9,248 nt of DNA from an uncultured Oscillibacter sp. (GTDB taxonomy: Bacteria > Bacillota > Clostridia > Oscillospirales > Oscillospiraceae), in the NCBI GenBank assembly GCA_900550685.1, contig URTS01000075.1:1-9248 (forward strand). The letters run 5' to 3'. Positions within the stretch are counted from its first letter, which is position 1; the number at the start of each line of letters is the position of its first letter. Position numbers and translations under genes: made by a program. Below, piece after piece: positions 1-6,991 of the stretch. The notes beneath the pieces were generated by a model. The model saw only the letters and a list, made by a program, of their open reading frames with translations. It did not search any database and was not told the origin of the DNA.

Positions 1-836
1 TTCTGGAACTTGCTGATGGGCTTGCCGAACTGGACACGGCCCTTGGTGTACTCCACAGCCTGCTCCATAGCGCCCTCGGCGATGCCCAGTGCCTGTGCAG
101 CGATGCCGATACGGCCCACGTCCAGGGTCTGCATGCAAATTTTGAAGCCCTGGCCTTCCTTACCCAGCAGGTTCTCCTTGGGGACGATCATGTCGGTGAA
201 CACGATCTCGGAGGTATGGACGCCATGCAGGCCCATCTTATTTTCCACCTTGCCCACGGAGAAGCCGGGGAAGGAGTTCTCGATGATGAAAGCAGAAAGG
301 CCCTTGGTACCCTTGGACTTATCCGTCATGGCAAAGATCACAAACACGCCTGCCTCGGGGCCGTTGGTGATGAAGATCTTGGAGCCGTTGATGACGTAGT
401 GGTCGCCCTCTAGCTTGGCTTCCGTCTGGGACTTGGATGCATCGGAGCCGGCGTTGGGCTCCGTGATGCCCATGCCGCCCACTACGCCGCCCTTGGTCAG
501 CATGGGGAGATACTTCTTCTTCTGCTCTTCAGTGCCGTGCTCCAGAATAGGCACGCAGCAGAGCGTATGACCGGCAACGATGTCGCTCGTAGAAGCACAG
601 GCCTTGGCCAGCTCCTCCGTGCAGATGGCCGCAGAGATCTGGTCAGCGCCTGCACCGCCGTATTCGGTCGGAACAGTCATGCCCATGATGCCCAACTGAA
701 ACATTTTTTCGATGTTAGCCGCAGGATACTCATGGGTTCGGTCAATTTCAGCCGCAATAGGCTCTACCTCGTTTTTAGTGAACGCCGCAATCATTTTGCG
801 GATCAGTTCCTGCTCTCGCGTCAAAGAAAAATCCAT
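1..836 (-). CDS. bcd: Acyl-CoA dehydrogenase, butyryl-CoA dehydrogenase type (C-terminus cut off by the window edge)
   Basis: Flavoprotein that interconverts butyryl-CoA and crotonyl-CoA in the cytoplasm; in clostridia it usually works with an electron-transfer flavoprotein. The visible 278 residues cover the N-terminal helical domain, the middle beta domain and the start of the C-terminal helical domain of a family usually about 380 residues long. The acyl-CoA dehydrogenase signature G-I-T-E-P-N-A-G-S-D is at residues 123-132, followed by typical blocks such as FITNGPEA (155-162) and GRIGIAAQALGIAEGAMEQA (241-260). The catalytic glutamate of this family lies in the missing C-terminus. The start at 836 has AAAGGGAA at 843-850, six bases upstream. 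It is the third gene of a minus-strand set after the pyruvate oxidoreductase and 4-hydroxybutyryl-CoA dehydratase, and its expected substrate, crotonyl-CoA, is the dehydratase product. The family is certain. Butyryl-CoA specificity is inferred from context and overall motif likeness; another short-chain acyl-CoA dehydrogenase is possible. Confidence 0.9.
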   Translation of the reverse strand, partial: MDFSLTREQELIRKMIAAFTKNEVEPIAAEIDRTHEYPAANIEKMFQLGIMGMTVPTEYGGAGADQISAAICTEELAKACASTSDIVAGHTLCCVPILEHGTEEQKKKYLPMLTKGGVVGGMGITEPNAGSDASKSQTEAKLEGDHYVINGSKIFITNGPEAGVFVIFAMTDKSKGTKGLSAFIIENSFPGFSVGKVENKMGLHGVHTSEIVFTDMIVPKENLLGKEGQGFKICMQTLDVGRIGIAAQALGIAEGAMEQAVEYTKGRVQFGKPISKFQ

Positions 837-871
837 ACTGTGTTCCCTTTCTATTAATTGTCATTCATGAA

Positions 872-918
872 CCGCCGCAGGCGATCCCGCCCCAGCGGGA
901 CGGGATGCCTGCACGCGG
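872..918 (-). other. Strong intergenic hairpin without T-tract
   Basis: An imperfect inverted repeat lies in the gap between the dehydratase stop codon and the acyl-CoA dehydrogenase start. GCAGGC (877-882) pairs with GCCTGC (907-912) and ATCCCG (884-889) with CGGGAT (901-906), with one bulged base. CCGC (872-875) and GCGG (915-918) extend the base. The apex can instead fold as TCCCGC/GCGGGA. The transcript continues with TTCATGAATGAC rather than a run of U, so it is not a standard intrinsic terminator. A role in mRNA processing, 3'-end protection of the upstream messages or partial attenuation is inference. Confidence 0.6.
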
Positions 919-929
919 AGCATCTTTTA

Positions 930-2381
930 TCAGCTGTCGCTGTGACCGACGCCGGCGATGTTAGCCGCAAATTTCTTCTTAGACTCCAGGTCGGTCAGCT
1001 TTGCATACATCACCCGCTGTGCCTGGGGAGAACCGGCGCCGTGCATGGCCTCGACCAAGGCAGTGCCGCCGGTCATGTTCTCCAGCAGACGGCCCACGCG
1101 CATCCGGTCTGCCGTGGACACGCCGGCTACGCCCTTGAGATACTTCTCCACCCACTTGCCGATCTCGGGATTCCGCAGATCGGACTCGGAGGGCATGGTG
1201 GCGATGATGCCGCCGGCGATATCCTGGGCCAGCCGGTCCACCTCATAGATCATCTTGGTAACGTTGTGCTTGCACACGTTCGCCATAAGCCGATCCACGA
1301 AATATGCGCCGGAGGGGGTCTCGCTGCCCATGCAGGCAGCTGCGATCGCACATGCGTAAAGCGTTTCCGTCAGGTGCATCATCTCATTGAGCTTGTCCTT
1401 GATGTGGCTGGCCTTGCTGGTGCCCTGATAATCGGCCCACAGTGCCGCAGCACCGATAACCACATCGCACACGCCGCCCTTGCAGCTTCCGTAGTTGGAG
1501 CGGTGATAGCAGGCAAAACGCTCTACCAGCAGGCCGGAGAACTTGGTCTCGCCGTTCATGAAAATGTATTCGTTCGGAACGAACACATCGTCCAGCACCG
1601 TCAGGCACTCGCCGCCCACGATGCCATAGTTGGCGTTACCTTGGTCAATGGTGCCTTCCATCTTCCGGTCATCGTTGGTCTGACGGCCAAAAATATGCGT
1701 GATTCCCGGAGCATCCACAGGTACGGCGCAGCAGATCGTGTAGTCCTCTTCCCCGGGCAGCATGCCCATGGTAGGCATGATCAGCATCCAATGGGAGTTC
1801 ACCATGCCCGTCATGTGGGCCTTGGCGCCCCGAATGACCACGCCATCCGGCCGCCGCTCCACCACATGGACGAACATATCCGGGTCAGCCTGCTGGCTGG
1901 GACGCAGGCTGCGGTCGCCCTTTACGTCGGTCATGGCACCGGAAACCATATAATCGTTATCCTGGACCATCGTCAGGAACTTCTTGAACCGCTCGTGGTA
2001 ATCCGTACCGCAGGCCTTATCGCACTCGTATGTAACGGTATAGGTCGCATTCATGGCGTCAAAGCCCACGCACCGCTGGTAGCAGGTGCCGGTCTTCTGG
2101 GAAATCGTCCGCAGCATCTTCGCCTTGGTGATCAGATCCTCCGTGGACTGGTGGATATGCGTAAACCGGTTGATCCGGTGTCCCGTCAGGTGGGAGGTCG
2201 TAGAGCAGAGGTCTCTGTACTCGGCGCTGTTGGCCAAGGCGTAGGTCATGGCGGCGGAGTTCACATGACCGCGGATGAAGGGGTGGTCGATGAGCGTCTT
2301 GGGGTCCTGCAGCTCACCCTTGATATAAACGCGGATTTTCCGTTCCCGCAGGCTGTCCTTATATTCCTGTGCTGTCTTCAT
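930..2381 (-). CDS. abfD: 4-hydroxybutyryl-CoA dehydratase / vinylacetyl-CoA delta-isomerase
   Basis: FAD and [4Fe-4S] enzyme that converts 4-hydroxybutyryl-CoA to crotonyl-CoA by a radical mechanism and also isomerises vinylacetyl-CoA. It is the key step in 4-aminobutyrate and succinate fermentation to butyrate. The 483 residues match the usual length (about 480-490). In the characterised Clostridium aminobutyricum enzyme the cluster is held by Cys99, Cys103, His292 and Cys299; here the same pattern is C100, C104, H293 and C300, each shifted by one. E258, Y297 and K301 also match reported active-site positions. Start at 2381 is supported by AAAGGAG (2387-2393), five bases upstream. It follows the pyruvate oxidoreductase stop by 32 nt, so cotranscription is likely, and it precedes the acyl-CoA dehydrogenase. 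The related 4-hydroxyphenylacetate 3-monooxygenase family lacks this Cys/His cluster set, so the dehydratase call is firm. Confidence 0.95.
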   Translation of the reverse strand: MKTAQEYKDSLRERKIRVYIKGELQDPKTLIDHPFIRGHVNSAAMTYALANSAEYRDLCSTTSHLTGHRINRFTHIHQSTEDLITKAKMLRTISQKTGTCYQRCVGFDAMNATYTVTYECDKACGTDYHERFKKFLTMVQDNDYMVSGAMTDVKGDRSLRPSQQADPDMFVHVVERRPDGVVIRGAKAHMTGMVNSHWMLIMPTMGMLPGEEDYTICCAVPVDAPGITHIFGRQTNDDRKMEGTIDQGNANYGIVGGECLTVLDDVFVPNEYIFMNGETKFSGLLVERFACYHRSNYGSCKGGVCDVVIGAAALWADYQGTSKASHIKDKLNEMMHLTETLYACAIAAACMGSETPSGAYFVDRLMANVCKHNVTKMIYEVDRLAQDIAGGIIATMPSESDLRNPEIGKWVEKYLKGVAGVSTADRMRVGRLLENMTGGTALVEAMHGAGSPQAQRVMYAKLTDLESKKKFAANIAGVGHSDS

Positions 2382-2413
2382 GGCGTCTCCTTTATTCTTT
2401 CTTAATTGCGATC

Positions 2414-5400
2414 TTACTTCCGTTCCTTTAGTGCGACATAGGACTCATAGCGCTTCTCAGCGTCATGCTCCGCACCGGCAAAGAGCTTTTCGGCCTCCTC
2501 GGGGAATTTCGCCTCCATGGAAGCGAACCGGCGCTCGCTGCGCAGGAAGTCCAGATAATTGCCGGTAGGCGCGGCGGAATCCATCTGGAAGGGGTTCTTG
2601 CCTTCCTCTTCCAGCCGGGGATCGAAGCGGTACAGGTGCCAGTAGCCGCACTCGACCGCACGCTTCATCTCTGCCTGGGTGTTGCTCATGCCGCCGGCAA
2701 TGCCGTGCGCCGTGCAGGGTGCATAGGCGATCACCACAGAGGGACCATTATAAGACTCCGCTTCCCGGATAGCCCGCAGAGTCTGGGCCGGATTGGCGCC
2801 CATGGCCACCTGAGCCACATAGATGTAGCCATAGCTCATGAGCATCATGCCCAGGTCCTTCTTCTTGGTGCGCTTGCCTGCTGCGGCAAACTGAGCAGTG
2901 GCGCCCATGGTCGTTGCCTTGGAGGCCTGTCCGCCGGTATTGGAATACACCTCGGTATCCAGCACCAGCACGTTGATATCCTTGCCGGAGGCCAGCACGT
3001 GATCCAGGCCGCCGAAGCCGATATCATAGGCCCAGCCGTCGCCGCCGAAGGCCCACACGGACTTTTTGCTCAGGAACTCCTTGTTCTTCAGGATAAATGC
3101 CACCGTTGCCTTGTTCTCCGTGTTGCAATCCAGGGATTTCAGGGTTTCCACCAGATCGTCCGTCACCTTGCGGGTGATCTCGGAGTTATTTCTGCCGTCC
3201 AGATAGGCCTGGCAGGTGTCCGCAGCCACACCGGCATCCTTCAGGGTCTTCACGGCAGTTACCAACTCACTGTTGACAGTGTCGTGCGCTTCCAGGAAGC
3301 CGTAGGCAAACTCGGCGGTGTCCTCGAACAGAGACTGCTCCCAGGGAGCACCGAAGCCGCGCTCATCCTTGCAGTAAGGCGTGGAGGGCAGGCAGCCGCC
3401 ATGGGCCGCCGTACAGCCGGAGGCGTTTGCAATGTACATGCGGTCGCCGAACAGCTGGGTCACCATCTTCACATAGGCCGTCTCGCCGCAGCCTGCGCAG
3501 GCAGGCGGGAACTCATAGTAATGACGGGCAAACTGCAGGCCCTTGATGGTCTTTTTGTTTACAGCGTCATCCTTGCAGGAAACATGCTCCACAAGGTAAT
3601 CCCAGTTGGGCATCTCATGCCGCTGGCTCTCCGCCGGGACCATGGTCAGCGCAGTGTCCTTCGCCAGGCAGCTCTTGGCGCACTGGCCGCAGCCCAAGCA
3701 ATCATAGGGAGAGACCTGGATGCGGTAAGCGTATTTCTCAAGGCCGGGACCCTTTGCCTGGATCGTCTCGAAGCCGGCAGGCGCCGCAGCCTTCTCCGTC
3801 TCATCCAGCAGAACTGCACGGATGGCAGCATGGGGGCAGACCAAGGAGCACTGGTTGCACTGAACGCACTTGGAGGCATCCCACTTGGGCAGCAGCACCG
3901 CATCTGTACGCTTGTCGTACTTGGAAGTGCCGCTGGGCCAGGTGCCGTCCACCGTGTGGTACTTCTGGAAGATGGACACGGGCAGATCGTCGCCCTTGAG
4001 CTGGTTCATGGGAATGATGATATCATGGAGGAAGTCATGGACGGCTTCTCCGGCATCATCGTCCGCCAGATCCTTCCAGCTGTCAGGCACTTCGATCTTG
4101 TGCAGTGCGCGAACGCCCTCGTCCACTGCCGCGCAGTTCATATCCACGACCTTTTGACCGGCCTTTACCAGATAGGTCTTTTCGATGGCGCTCTTCATGG
4201 CCTCGACGGCAACATCCATGGGGATGATGTTCGTCAGCTTGAAGAATGCGGACTGCAGAACCGTATTGGTCCGGCTTCCCAGACCCAGCTTCAAAGCGAT
4301 GTCAGAAGCATCGATGGTATAGAACTGCGCATGCTTCTCAGCCAGCTGGCGCTTGAGCAGCGTGGGGAGATGCTTCTCCAGCTCCTCATCGCTCCACTGG
4401 CAGTTCAGCAGGAATGTACCGCCGTCCTTCAGGTCCTTGCCGACGTCAAACTTCTCCAGATATGCCGCGTTGTGGACGGCCACGAAGTCCGCACTGCGCA
4501 CCAGATAGGTGGAGTGGATGGGCTCGTCGGAGAAGCGCAGGTGGCTCTGGGTCACGCCGCCGGTCTTTTTGGCATCATAATAGAAATATGCCTGGGTGTA
4601 CTTATCGGTCTTGCTGCCGATGATCTTCACGGAGTTCTTGTTGGCGCCAACAGTACCGTCACCGCCGACACCCCACAGCTTGCAGGTGACCAGGCCAGCC
4701 TTGCTGGTATCGATCTCCTCATAAGGCAGGGAGGTGAAGGTCACGTCATCGATGATGCCCACGGTAAAGCCGTTCTTCGGCTCGTCCTGAACCAGATTGT
4801 CGTAAACGCCCTTCAGCATGCCGGGGGTGGTGTCCTTGCCGGACAGGCCGAAGCGGCCGCCGATCACAGCATCAAACTTCCTGCCGGAATCTGCCAGCAC
4901 AGACTTCACGTCCAGGTACAGCGGTTCGCCTGCGGAGCCGGATTCCTTGGTGCGGTCCAGAACGGCCACGCGCTTCACGGTTTCCGGAAGTGCCTTCAGG
5001 AAATACTCTGCGGAGAACGGACGATACAGGTGGACAGAGATCATACCAACCTTGCGGCCATGGGCATTCAGGTAGTCCACGGTCTCCCGCAGGGTCTCCG
5101 TACCGGAGCCCATGGCGATCACGCACTCCGTTGCATCCGCTGCGCCGTAATACTCATAGGGAGCATAATGCCGGCCGGTGAGCTTGTTGATCTCGTCCAT
5201 ATAGTGCGCCACGATCGCCGGGATAGCGGCAATGTGGCTGTTGGAAGCCTCGCGGCCCTGGAAAAACACTTCCTGGCCCGCCGTTGTACCGCGGGTGCAG
5301 GGGTGCTCCGGGTTCAGGCTGTTGCGGCGGAATGCCTCCAGCTGCTCCATGTCCACCAGGGGACGCAGGTCTTCATAATCCAGCGCATCGATCTTCTGCA

Positions 5401-5935
5401 TCTCATGGGAGGTGCGGAAGCCGTCGAAGAAATGCATGAAGGCATGCCGCGCCTTGATGGCGGACAGGTGGGCCACCACGCCCAGATCCATCGATTCCTG
5501 GGGGGAAGCGGATGCCAGCATGGCGAAGCCGATGGAACGGCAGGTCATTACGTCGGAATGGTCGCCCAGGATGGACCACATATTCTGCGCCACCGTCCGG
5601 GCCGCCACATGAAACACGCCGGGCAAATTCTCACCGGCGATACGGAACATGGGCGGGATCATCAGCATCAGGCCCTGTGCTGCCGTATAGGTCGTCGTCA
5701 AAGCGCCTGCCTGCAGGGAGCCGTGGCATGTTCCTGCCGCGCCTGCCTCAGACTGCATCTCCAGGACCTTCACCGGCTGGCCGAACAGATTTTTCTTTCC
5801 CTGAGAGGCCCATTCATCCACGACCTCTGCCATTTGGGAAGACGGAGTAATGGGGTAAATCGCCGCCACTTCCGTAAACGCATAGGAGGCATACGCCGCC
5901 GCTGTATTGCCGTCCATTACTGCTTTGTGTCCCAT
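2414..5935 (-). CDS. nifJ: Pyruvate:ferredoxin (flavodoxin) oxidoreductase, single-chain
   Basis: Thiamine-diphosphate iron-sulfur enzyme that interconverts pyruvate plus CoA with acetyl-CoA, CO2 and reduced ferredoxin in the cytoplasm. The 1173 residues are typical of the homodimeric form (about 1170-1200). In order: the pyruvate-binding domain with Y-P-I-T-P-S-S (27-33), E63 and R113; a second transketolase-like domain (about 260-400); the gamma domain with G-V-G-G-D-G-T-V-G (422-430); a 2[4Fe-4S] ferredoxin domain with C690/C693/C696/C700 and C746/C749/C752/C756; and the thiamine domain with G-D-G (965-967) and SNTGGQ (998-1003). The proximal cluster cysteines C813, C816, C841 and C1074 are present. 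Start at 5935 has AAAGAGG about eight bases upstream. It is the first gene of the set leading to the dehydratase and acyl-CoA dehydrogenase. Around C841 the sequence reads N-A-S-G-C-T-A-A-H-G-G, unlike the common N-A-T-G-C-S-S-I-[WY]-G-G. Another 2-oxoacid substrate is less likely because the pyruvate-contacting residues are kept. Confidence 0.95.
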   Translation of the reverse strand: MGHKAVMDGNTAAAYASYAFTEVAAIYPITPSSQMAEVVDEWASQGKKNLFGQPVKVLEMQSEAGAAGTCHGSLQAGALTTTYTAAQGLMLMIPPMFRIAGENLPGVFHVAARTVAQNMWSILGDHSDVMTCRSIGFAMLASASPQESMDLGVVAHLSAIKARHAFMHFFDGFRTSHEMQKIDALDYEDLRPLVDMEQLEAFRRNSLNPEHPCTRGTTAGQEVFFQGREASNSHIAAIPAIVAHYMDEINKLTGRHYAPYEYYGAADATECVIAMGSGTETLRETVDYLNAHGRKVGMISVHLYRPFSAEYFLKALPETVKRVAVLDRTKESGSAGEPLYLDVKSVLADSGRKFDAVIGGRFGLSGKDTTPGMLKGVYDNLVQDEPKNGFTVGIIDDVTFTSLPYEEIDTSKAGLVTCKLWGVGGDGTVGANKNSVKIIGSKTDKYTQAYFYYDAKKTGGVTQSHLRFSDEPIHSTYLVRSADFVAVHNAAYLEKFDVGKDLKDGGTFLLNCQWSDEELEKHLPTLLKRQLAEKHAQFYTIDASDIALKLGLGSRTNTVLQSAFFKLTNIIPMDVAVEAMKSAIEKTYLVKAGQKVVDMNCAAVDEGVRALHKIEVPDSWKDLADDDAGEAVHDFLHDIIIPMNQLKGDDLPVSIFQKYHTVDGTWPSGTSKYDKRTDAVLLPKWDASKCVQCNQCSLVCPHAAIRAVLLDETEKAAAPAGFETIQAKGPGLEKYAYRIQVSPYDCLGCGQCAKSCLAKDTALTMVPAESQRHEMPNWDYLVEHVSCKDDAVNKKTIKGLQFARHYYEFPPACAGCGETAYVKMVTQLFGDRMYIANASGCTAAHGGCLPSTPYCKDERGFGAPWEQSLFEDTAEFAYGFLEAHDTVNSELVTAVKTLKDAGVAADTCQAYLDGRNNSEITRKVTDDLVETLKSLDCNTENKATVAFILKNKEFLSKKSVWAFGGDGWAYDIGFGGLDHVLASGKDINVLVLDTEVYSNTGGQASKATTMGATAQFAAAGKRTKKKDLGMMLMSYGYIYVAQVAMGANPAQTLRAIREAESYNGPSVVIAYAPCTAHGIAGGMSNTQAEMKRAVECGYWHLYRFDPRLEEEGKNPFQMDSAAPTGNYLDFLRSERRFASMEAKFPEEAEKLFAGAEHDAEKRYESYVALKERK

Positions 5936-6099
5936 TTTTTTACCTCTTTCTTTCAGTTTTCTCGTGCTTAAAGGATCCGCCCGGAGGAGTTTGAATTCCT
6001 CCAGAAAGTCCCCACGGTGCGGTCATCCGTGTACGGTGGGGGATGGCATAGCCGGTCTCCCGCTGTACACTTCAGTCCGCGTATCTTTTCTGTCTATAC
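5936..6099 (-). promoter_or_regulatory. Predicted structured 5' leader of the oxidoreductase operon
   Basis: The about 165 nt upstream of the oxidoreductase start contain several inverted repeats that cannot all form together. Fold A pairs GTACAC (6065-6070) with GTGTAC (6029-6034) and encloses a GGGA/TCCC plus GGC-ATA-GCC hairpin (6040-6061). Fold B pairs CCCCAC (6010-6015) with GTGGGG (6036-6041) around CGG-TCAT-CCG (6020-6029). A third option is CACGG (6013-6017) with CCGTG (6027-6031). A separate hairpin, GGAGGA (5983-5988) with TCCTCC (5997-6002), lies about 50 nt before the start codon. I do not recognise a known riboswitch class. The inverted repeats are visible directly; a regulatory role is inference. 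Confidence 0.4.
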
Positions 6100-6105
6100 T
6101 TTATT

Positions 6106-6133
6106 AATATATCGTTTTTTTCTTCTTAGTCGA
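6106..6133 (-). promoter_or_regulatory. Candidate promoter, proximal, for the oxidoreductase operon
   Basis: On the minus strand, TCGACT (6128-6133, four of six matches to TTGACA) is followed after 16 nt by TATATT (6106-6111, five of six to TATAAT). The spacer is A-rich. Transcription would start near 6099 and give a leader of about 165 nt. This rests on consensus likeness only. Confidence 0.4.
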
Positions 6134-6212
6134 TATTCTTAGCGGCGTTCTATGTTCGCAAATAAAGACAATATTTTATACCGACGCCGCCGGAAAGCTC
6201 TCCCCCAAAAAG

Positions 6213-6244
6213 TTGCACTGTGCACAAATAAATCCGGTTTATTT
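6213..6244. promoter_or_regulatory. Two adjacent dyads, possible operator sites
   Basis: AAATAAA (6226-6232) and TTTATTT (6238-6244) form a perfect 7-bp inverted repeat around TCCGG. Directly beside it is TTGCAC (6213-6218) followed by the 8-bp palindrome TGTGCACA (6219-6226). The pair sits between the two candidate promoters for the oxidoreductase operon, a fitting place for regulator binding. No known regulator's box is matched with confidence. Confidence 0.3.
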
Positions 6245-6262
6245 ATACATATGCGCCAAATA

Positions 6263-6281
6263 TTGATACGGAGTATATCAA
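6263..6281. promoter_or_regulatory. Dyad TTGATA-N7-TATCAA, possible operator
   Basis: A perfect 6-bp inverted repeat with a 7-nt spacer lies about 30-45 nt downstream of the start point expected from the distal candidate promoter (6314-6342). Position and symmetry suit a repressor site or an early RNA hairpin; function is unproven. Confidence 0.3.
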
Positions 6282-6313
6282 AAACACGTTCACAGAGCCG
6301 GAAACTGCATATA

Positions 6314-6342
6314 ATTATCCGACTTTTTATTATGTTTTTCAA
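6314..6342 (-). promoter_or_regulatory. Candidate promoter, distal, reading toward the oxidoreductase operon
   Basis: On the minus strand, TTGAAA (6337-6342, five of six to consensus) and GATAAT (6314-6319, five of six) are separated by exactly 17 nt. This is the best sigma-A-like match between fabZ and the oxidoreductase gene. It lies downstream of the fabZ terminator, so it would give an independent transcript with a leader of about 370 nt, or else drive a small RNA encoded between 6100 and 6307. Confidence 0.5.
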
Positions 6343-6407
6343 CAGTGTCACCCGTACGACAGGAGTAGCATCGGCCAGTTTGGCGGAAAAAGTCTCCTTC
6401 GGAATAT

Positions 6408-6475
6408 AAAAAAGCACCCGCTGGATCCACCAAAGCAGGACGGGGTACCTGTCGAAATGGTCTCAGGGGTGCTTA
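6408..6475 (-). terminator. Rho-independent terminator of fabZ with an extended stem
   Basis: In the minus-strand transcript an 8-bp stem, AAGCACCC (6467-6474) with GGGTGCTT (6412-6419), is followed by a run of U (A6408-A6413 on the plus strand). It begins about 26 nt after the fabZ stop codon. The 47-nt interior can add CTG/CAG (6421-6423 with 6464-6466), CCA/TGG (6427-6429 with 6458-6460) and CAGG/CCTG (6436-6439 with 6448-6451), giving a long, nearly symmetrical rod. Confidence 0.7.
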
Positions 6476-6500
6476 GGCGGAACAGGAAAGAAGATCAGTT

Positions 6501-6932
6501 TTAACGCAGGGCCAGGACGATCTCGGCCGTGACAGCCAGTTCGCCATGGTTATAGAGTTCTGCGGCGCAGGTGACAATGGCCTTTTCCGGACGTTCAGCG
6601 GCCCACTTAGAGCGGACCTCGACCGTGTCTCCCGGGAGGATCTTGCTCTTAAAGCGCACGTTGTTGATGCCCAGGAACAGAGGGGTTTTTCCGGCGTAGC
6701 GCTCCGTGGAGAGTACCAGAATATCAGAGGACTGCGCCATGCACTCTACGGAATAAACACCCGGCAGCACGGGGTCGCCAGGGAAGTGGCCTTTAAAGAG
6801 CTCCATCTGCGGATCCACATAAAAGGTGGTGCGAATGGATTCTCCGGGAACCAATTCCTCTACGCTGGAAACCAGCAGCATAGGAGAACGGTGCGGAATA
6901 ATCTTTTTGATTTCTTCCTGGTTCATTAGCAT
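6501..6932 (-). CDS. fabZ: FabZ-type 3-hydroxyacyl-ACP dehydratase (hot-dog fold)
   Basis: Dehydrates 3-hydroxyacyl-ACP to trans-2-enoyl-ACP in fatty acid elongation, in the cytoplasm. The 143 residues match the usual length (about 140-150). The N-terminal I-P-H-R-S-P-M-L-L-V (12-21) and the signature G-H-F-P-G-D-P-V-L-P-G-V (48-59) are intact. Catalytic His49 and Glu63 have the 14-residue spacing of E. coli FabZ His54 and Glu68. Start at 6932 is preferred because AAAGAAGG (6943-6950) lies 10 nt upstream; the second ATG at 6926 would be 16 nt away. The gene stands alone, with its own promoter and terminator and no other fab gene in view, and is divergent from the dehydrogenase at 7333. The family is clear; whether it is the main housekeeping copy or an accessory hot-dog dehydratase cannot be told. 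Confidence 0.9.
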   Translation of the reverse strand: MLMNQEEIKKIIPHRSPMLLVSSVEELVPGESIRTTFYVDPQMELFKGHFPGDPVLPGVYSVECMAQSSDILVLSTERYAGKTPLFLGINNVRFKSKILPGDTVEVRSKWAAERPEKAIVTCAAELYNHGELAVTAEIVLALR

Positions 6933-6991
6933 TGTAGTGATACCTTCTTTCTATAGTGTTCGATACTTCATGATGCTAAAGGTTCATAAGC

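Noticed and set aside
858..2405. 515-codon open frame antisense to abfD
   Set aside because: Same explanation: a codon-bias shadow of a gene with conserved cluster ligands; no convincing ribosome binding site or domain.
2465..5971. 1168-codon open frame antisense to the oxidoreductase gene
   Set aside because: It is codon-aligned with a clear enzyme gene and open only because that gene lacks TTA, CTA and TCA codons. Its translation is low in complexity, rich in His, Gly, Leu and Ala, and resembles no family.
6139..6417. Overlapping short open frames on both strands between fabZ and the oxidoreductase gene
   Set aside because: AT-rich, no ribosome binding site of the quality seen at the real genes, codon use unlike the neighbours, and overlap with promoter and dyad signals.
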